This document shows positions 35,785 to 37,425 of a stretch of 37,425 bases of DNA, one piece after another. The stretch is from Candidatus Methanodesulfokora washburnensis (GTDB taxonomy: Archaea > Korarchaeota > Korarchaeia > Korarchaeales > Korarchaeaceae): the NCBI RefSeq assembly GCF_003947435.1, contig NZ_RCOS01000080.1:1-37425 (forward strand), given 5' to 3'. Each line of letters opens with the position of its first letter. Position 1 is the first letter of the stretch. The position numbers and the translations under genes were made by a program. The notes under the pieces were generated by a model. It was not told where the DNA came from and ran no database searches. It saw nothing but the letters and a program-made list of their open reading frames with translations.

Positions 35785-36846
35785 TTAAACCCAGTTGGAG
35801 TAGCTTGTCAGGAATCCATCTGAGCTAACTGTTTTCACATATCCACCGTGACTTGCTGATGATGTTATATGTAAGTAAGCTTGAGGAACATCTTTCTTCG
35901 TGACGCCCAGCACTGCGGACACTACTCTTGGATAGCTGAATGTGACAGCCACATAGAAGGAGTATGTGGAACCTTTCGTCACAGGTATATGTCTAGTGTC
36001 ACCAGCAGGAGTGAGGTAATAGCTACCTCCCGATGGAAGCTGCCCATTCCAGCTTGAAGTACTGCGCGTATAGCTTCTTGGATCTGTTGATGTATCAACA
36101 GGACCCATGCACTCTGTATAAAGACCTTCTACCTCATATATAGCATAGTAATAATATATTTCAAATTTTAAGATATGGTTATATCTGCCAGAGAGCCAAG
36201 GGCTCTCTATACCACTGTCAAGCGTGACCTCTCCGTCTCCTGCATAGCCCCATGTGTTCGATCCATATGGCCTAGATTTTTTCTCTATAACTATTTTTGC
36301 GCCCGCTGGATAGCTATATGATGCATTTATGCTATCCCATGCGGCGAAGCTGAGAACCGTTGTGTATTGCCATGTGTACCAGACGCCAGTTGGAGGTGTC
36401 TGCTCGACTGAAGGCGCATCTCTCATCACAATTGTCACGCTTTTGTATGTTGCTGAACCGGAGAATGTCGGATCTATGACCACGCTTGCAACACCAACTT
36501 TTCTCAGCTCCTTATTTCCAGCAACTATATCTAGATTTATAGATTTATATACTTTGACAATCTTTCCTTCTATCTCCGCCACACCCACCTCCTTCATGGG
36601 AACCGAGATTACAGCCGTGACCATCCCAGGCCCGGATCCAGCCCATATCTTTCTCGCGCCATCAGGAGTTATCTCATATATGACAACACTTCCCTGCACC
36701 AGATTCCCCTTCTCATCCACCAGCTTTATCTCCAGTGTAACAGGGATGCTGTTAAAGACAAAGTTTACTGTGAACACTCCTACGACAGGAAGCATTAGAA
36801 GGACGAGGACAAGGGCAATGATCTTCTTCCTCGACCAACGCACCAT
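35785..36846 (-). CDS. Membrane-anchored secreted protein of unknown function
   Basis: I do not recognise a family. It has 353 residues from the ATG at 36846, which has a GGTGG site and a TATA box (36880-36888). The frame is open to 36945, but that part overlaps the promoter. A basic start MVRWSRKK leads into one hydrophobic helix (about 9-31, LVLVLLMLPVVGVF). The rest is rich in Ser, Thr, Tyr and Gly and looks all-beta: a carrier-like domain VTLEIKLVDEKGNLVQGSVVIYEI at 37-60, a Pro-flanked linker EQTPPTGVW, and Tyr-rich strands such as KFEIYYYYAIYEVEG. It has no catalytic motif and no Cys pair. An S-layer-associated or adhesion role is possible. Confidence 0.75.
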   Translation of the reverse strand: MVRWSRKKIIALVLVLLMLPVVGVFTVNFVFNSIPVTLEIKLVDEKGNLVQGSVVIYEITPDGARKIWAGSGPGMVTAVISVPMKEVGVAEIEGKIVKVYKSINLDIVAGNKELRKVGVASVVIDPTFSGSATYKSVTIVMRDAPSVEQTPPTGVWYTWQYTTVLSFAAWDSINASYSYPAGAKIVIEKKSRPYGSNTWGYAGDGEVTLDSGIESPWLSGRYNHILKFEIYYYYAIYEVEGLYTECMGPVDTSTDPRSYTRSTSSWNGQLPSGGSYYLTPAGDTRHIPVTKGSTYSFYVAVTFSYPRVVSAVLGVTKKDVPQAYLHITSSASHGGYVKTVSSDGFLTSYSNWV

Positions 36847-36879
36847 CTTATACCACCGAGAGAAAGTTGGATCTTTTTC

Positions 36880-36888
36880 TTTATAAAC
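36880..36888 (-). promoter_or_regulatory. TATA box of the secreted-protein gene
   Basis: GTTTATAAA on the minus strand, about 37 bp before the ATG at 36846, leaving room for a short leader with a GGTGG site at 36853-36857. Confidence 0.6.
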
Positions 36889-36945
36889 TTTTAAAAGCAT
36901 TCTTTTTTTTAGTTCAGCTTTAAGAGCTTTTTTGAGAAAGATCAC

Positions 36946-37269
36946 AGGAGAATAATGTCATCCTGCTCCCTGTTCTCAACAGAAACCTAGCAGAGGAATT
37001 CTTGAGGGGAGGATAAAGATAAATAAAAATAATTTATTATATTAACAGGGAGTAGATACAAACAATATATAAGTGTTGCGCTTTTAGTTCGCACTTTTTT
37101 ATTTTCATATAATTATATCTTCAATAAATTAGAGTTAAGTATAAACCTAAGTCTACTTTTAATGAAGTTTTCCCAAGCACAGGAAGATTGTCGCTTCAGA
37201 AAACCGCTGGAGATTTCTACACAGGCAGATATACCAAAACCATAGTGATCCATATTTTACTTAAGAGAA
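36946..37269. other. A/T-rich intergenic region without a recognised gene
   Basis: Nothing is firmly recognised. A plus-strand AATATATAAG near 37062-37072 looks like an orphan TATA element, followed by short G/C-containing sequence and a T-run at about 37094. A 46-codon minus-strand ORF starting MDHYGFGISACVEISSG (around 37240) has no ribosome-binding site or family match I know. Confidence 0.4.
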
Positions 37270-37372
37270 CGCCGGGGGTGGGATTTGAACCCACGTGGCC
37301 CAGCGGGCCATCGGATCTCGAGTCCGACCCCCTACCTTGCCGAGCCCAACTCTCTGGCTAGGGCACCCCGGC
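37270..37372 (-). tRNA. tRNA-Ser (anticodon CGA), with a D-loop intron
   Basis: It reads UCG codons. Acceptor GCCGGGG pairs with CCCCGGC, with discriminator G; CCA is not encoded. Anticodon arm is TCGGA-CTCGAGA-TCCGA with anticodon CGA; the long variable arm TGGCCC-GCT-GGGCCA marks a class II tRNA; T arm is GTGGG-TTCAAAT-CCCAC. Between T8-G9 and the anticodon stem there are 36 nt, about 18 too many. Removing 37338-37355 leaves CCCT-AGCCAGGTA-GGGG, a textbook D-arm with G18-G19 and A21, so a short intron is likely. The flanks and intron fold as CCCTA/TAGGG, a bulge, GCC/GGC, an AGA bulge, GAG/CTC, a relaxed bulge-helix-bulge. The exact cut sites could shift by one base because A borders both ends. 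Confidence 0.93.
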
Positions 37373-37393
37373 TAGATTTTTCGATTTCTGTGA

Positions 37394-37401
37394 CTTATAA
37401 A
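37394..37401 (-). promoter_or_regulatory. TATA box of tRNA-Ser
   Basis: TTTATAAG on the minus strand, preceded by an A-rich BRE (GCTAAA), about 25 bp before the mature 5' end, so the primary transcript should have little or no leader. Confidence 0.65.
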
Positions 37402-37425
37402 TTTAGCTTCAAACTTCCATTAATG

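Noticed and set aside
36329-36886. Plus-strand ORF of 185 codons
   Set aside because: Antisense to the secreted-protein gene, which has a promoter, ribosome-binding site and signal anchor.

Overview
The window comes from an archaeon, most likely a thermophilic member of the Korarchaeota. The evidence is TATA/BRE-type promoters 20-35 bp before start codons, many leaderless or GTG/TTG starts, an archaeal RNase P RNA, rRNA processing stems with an archaeal bulge-helix-bulge motif, prefoldin beta, KEOPS subunits, Orc1/Cdc6, the small subunit of DNA polymerase D and FtsZ. FtsZ plus polymerase D argue against ordinary Sulfolobales- or Thermoproteales-type Crenarchaeota, and the 16S departs from common archaeal probe and primer sites. 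The Korarchaeota assignment is an inference and has not been checked against a database.

Layout. 1-845: glycine decarboxylase subunit 1 (minus, cut by the window edge). 1184-2550: a 48-residue ribbon-helix-helix regulator whose stop overlaps the start of ftsZ. 2920-3585: a decayed VapBC-type toxin-antitoxin pair, each gene carrying one frameshift. 3983-9152 (minus): a ribosomal transcription unit in the order promoter, 16S, short spacer without tRNA, 23S, RNase P RNA. The 23S is enclosed by a perfect 12 bp - bulge - 4 bp - bulge - 12 bp processing stem, and the RNase P RNA begins at the very next base. 9189-13670: ornithine carbamoyltransferase, cob(I)alamin adenosyltransferase, the KEOPS subunit Cgi121, prefoldin beta, a RecJ/DHH nuclease and ribosomal protein S15. 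13813-23589 (plus): an 11-gene complex I operon, nuoABCDHIJKMLN, without the NADH module EFG. 23846-25733: a small ORF carrying a nested inverted repeat, then an ABC exporter pair. 25783-28228 (minus): RimI, RdgB, Bud32, Pcm. 28246-32172 (plus): DUF371, Orc1/Cdc6, GPN-loop GTPase, DNA polymerase D small subunit. 32208-36846: an MFS transporter, a phosphohexomutase, a Tat-exported metallophosphoesterase and a membrane-anchored surface protein. 37270-37372 (minus): tRNA-Ser(CGA) with an intron of about 18 nt in the D-loop.

The most unusual part is the rRNA unit. The tRNA-splicing endonuclease should excise pre-23S at the bulge-helix-bulge and ligate the flanks, so RNase P RNA would be released joined to the pre-16S trailer through a new hairpin. 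This would tie the making of one tRNA-processing ribozyme to ribosome synthesis and to the tRNA-splicing machinery. The split tRNA-Ser gene in the same window needs the same endonuclease. The Nuo operon encodes a proton- or sodium-pumping module probably fed by ferredoxin or another non-NADH donor. The Orc1-GPN-DP1 cluster recalls the replication locus of Thermococcales. Bud32 and Cgi121 lie at separate sites and would meet again in the KEOPS complex.
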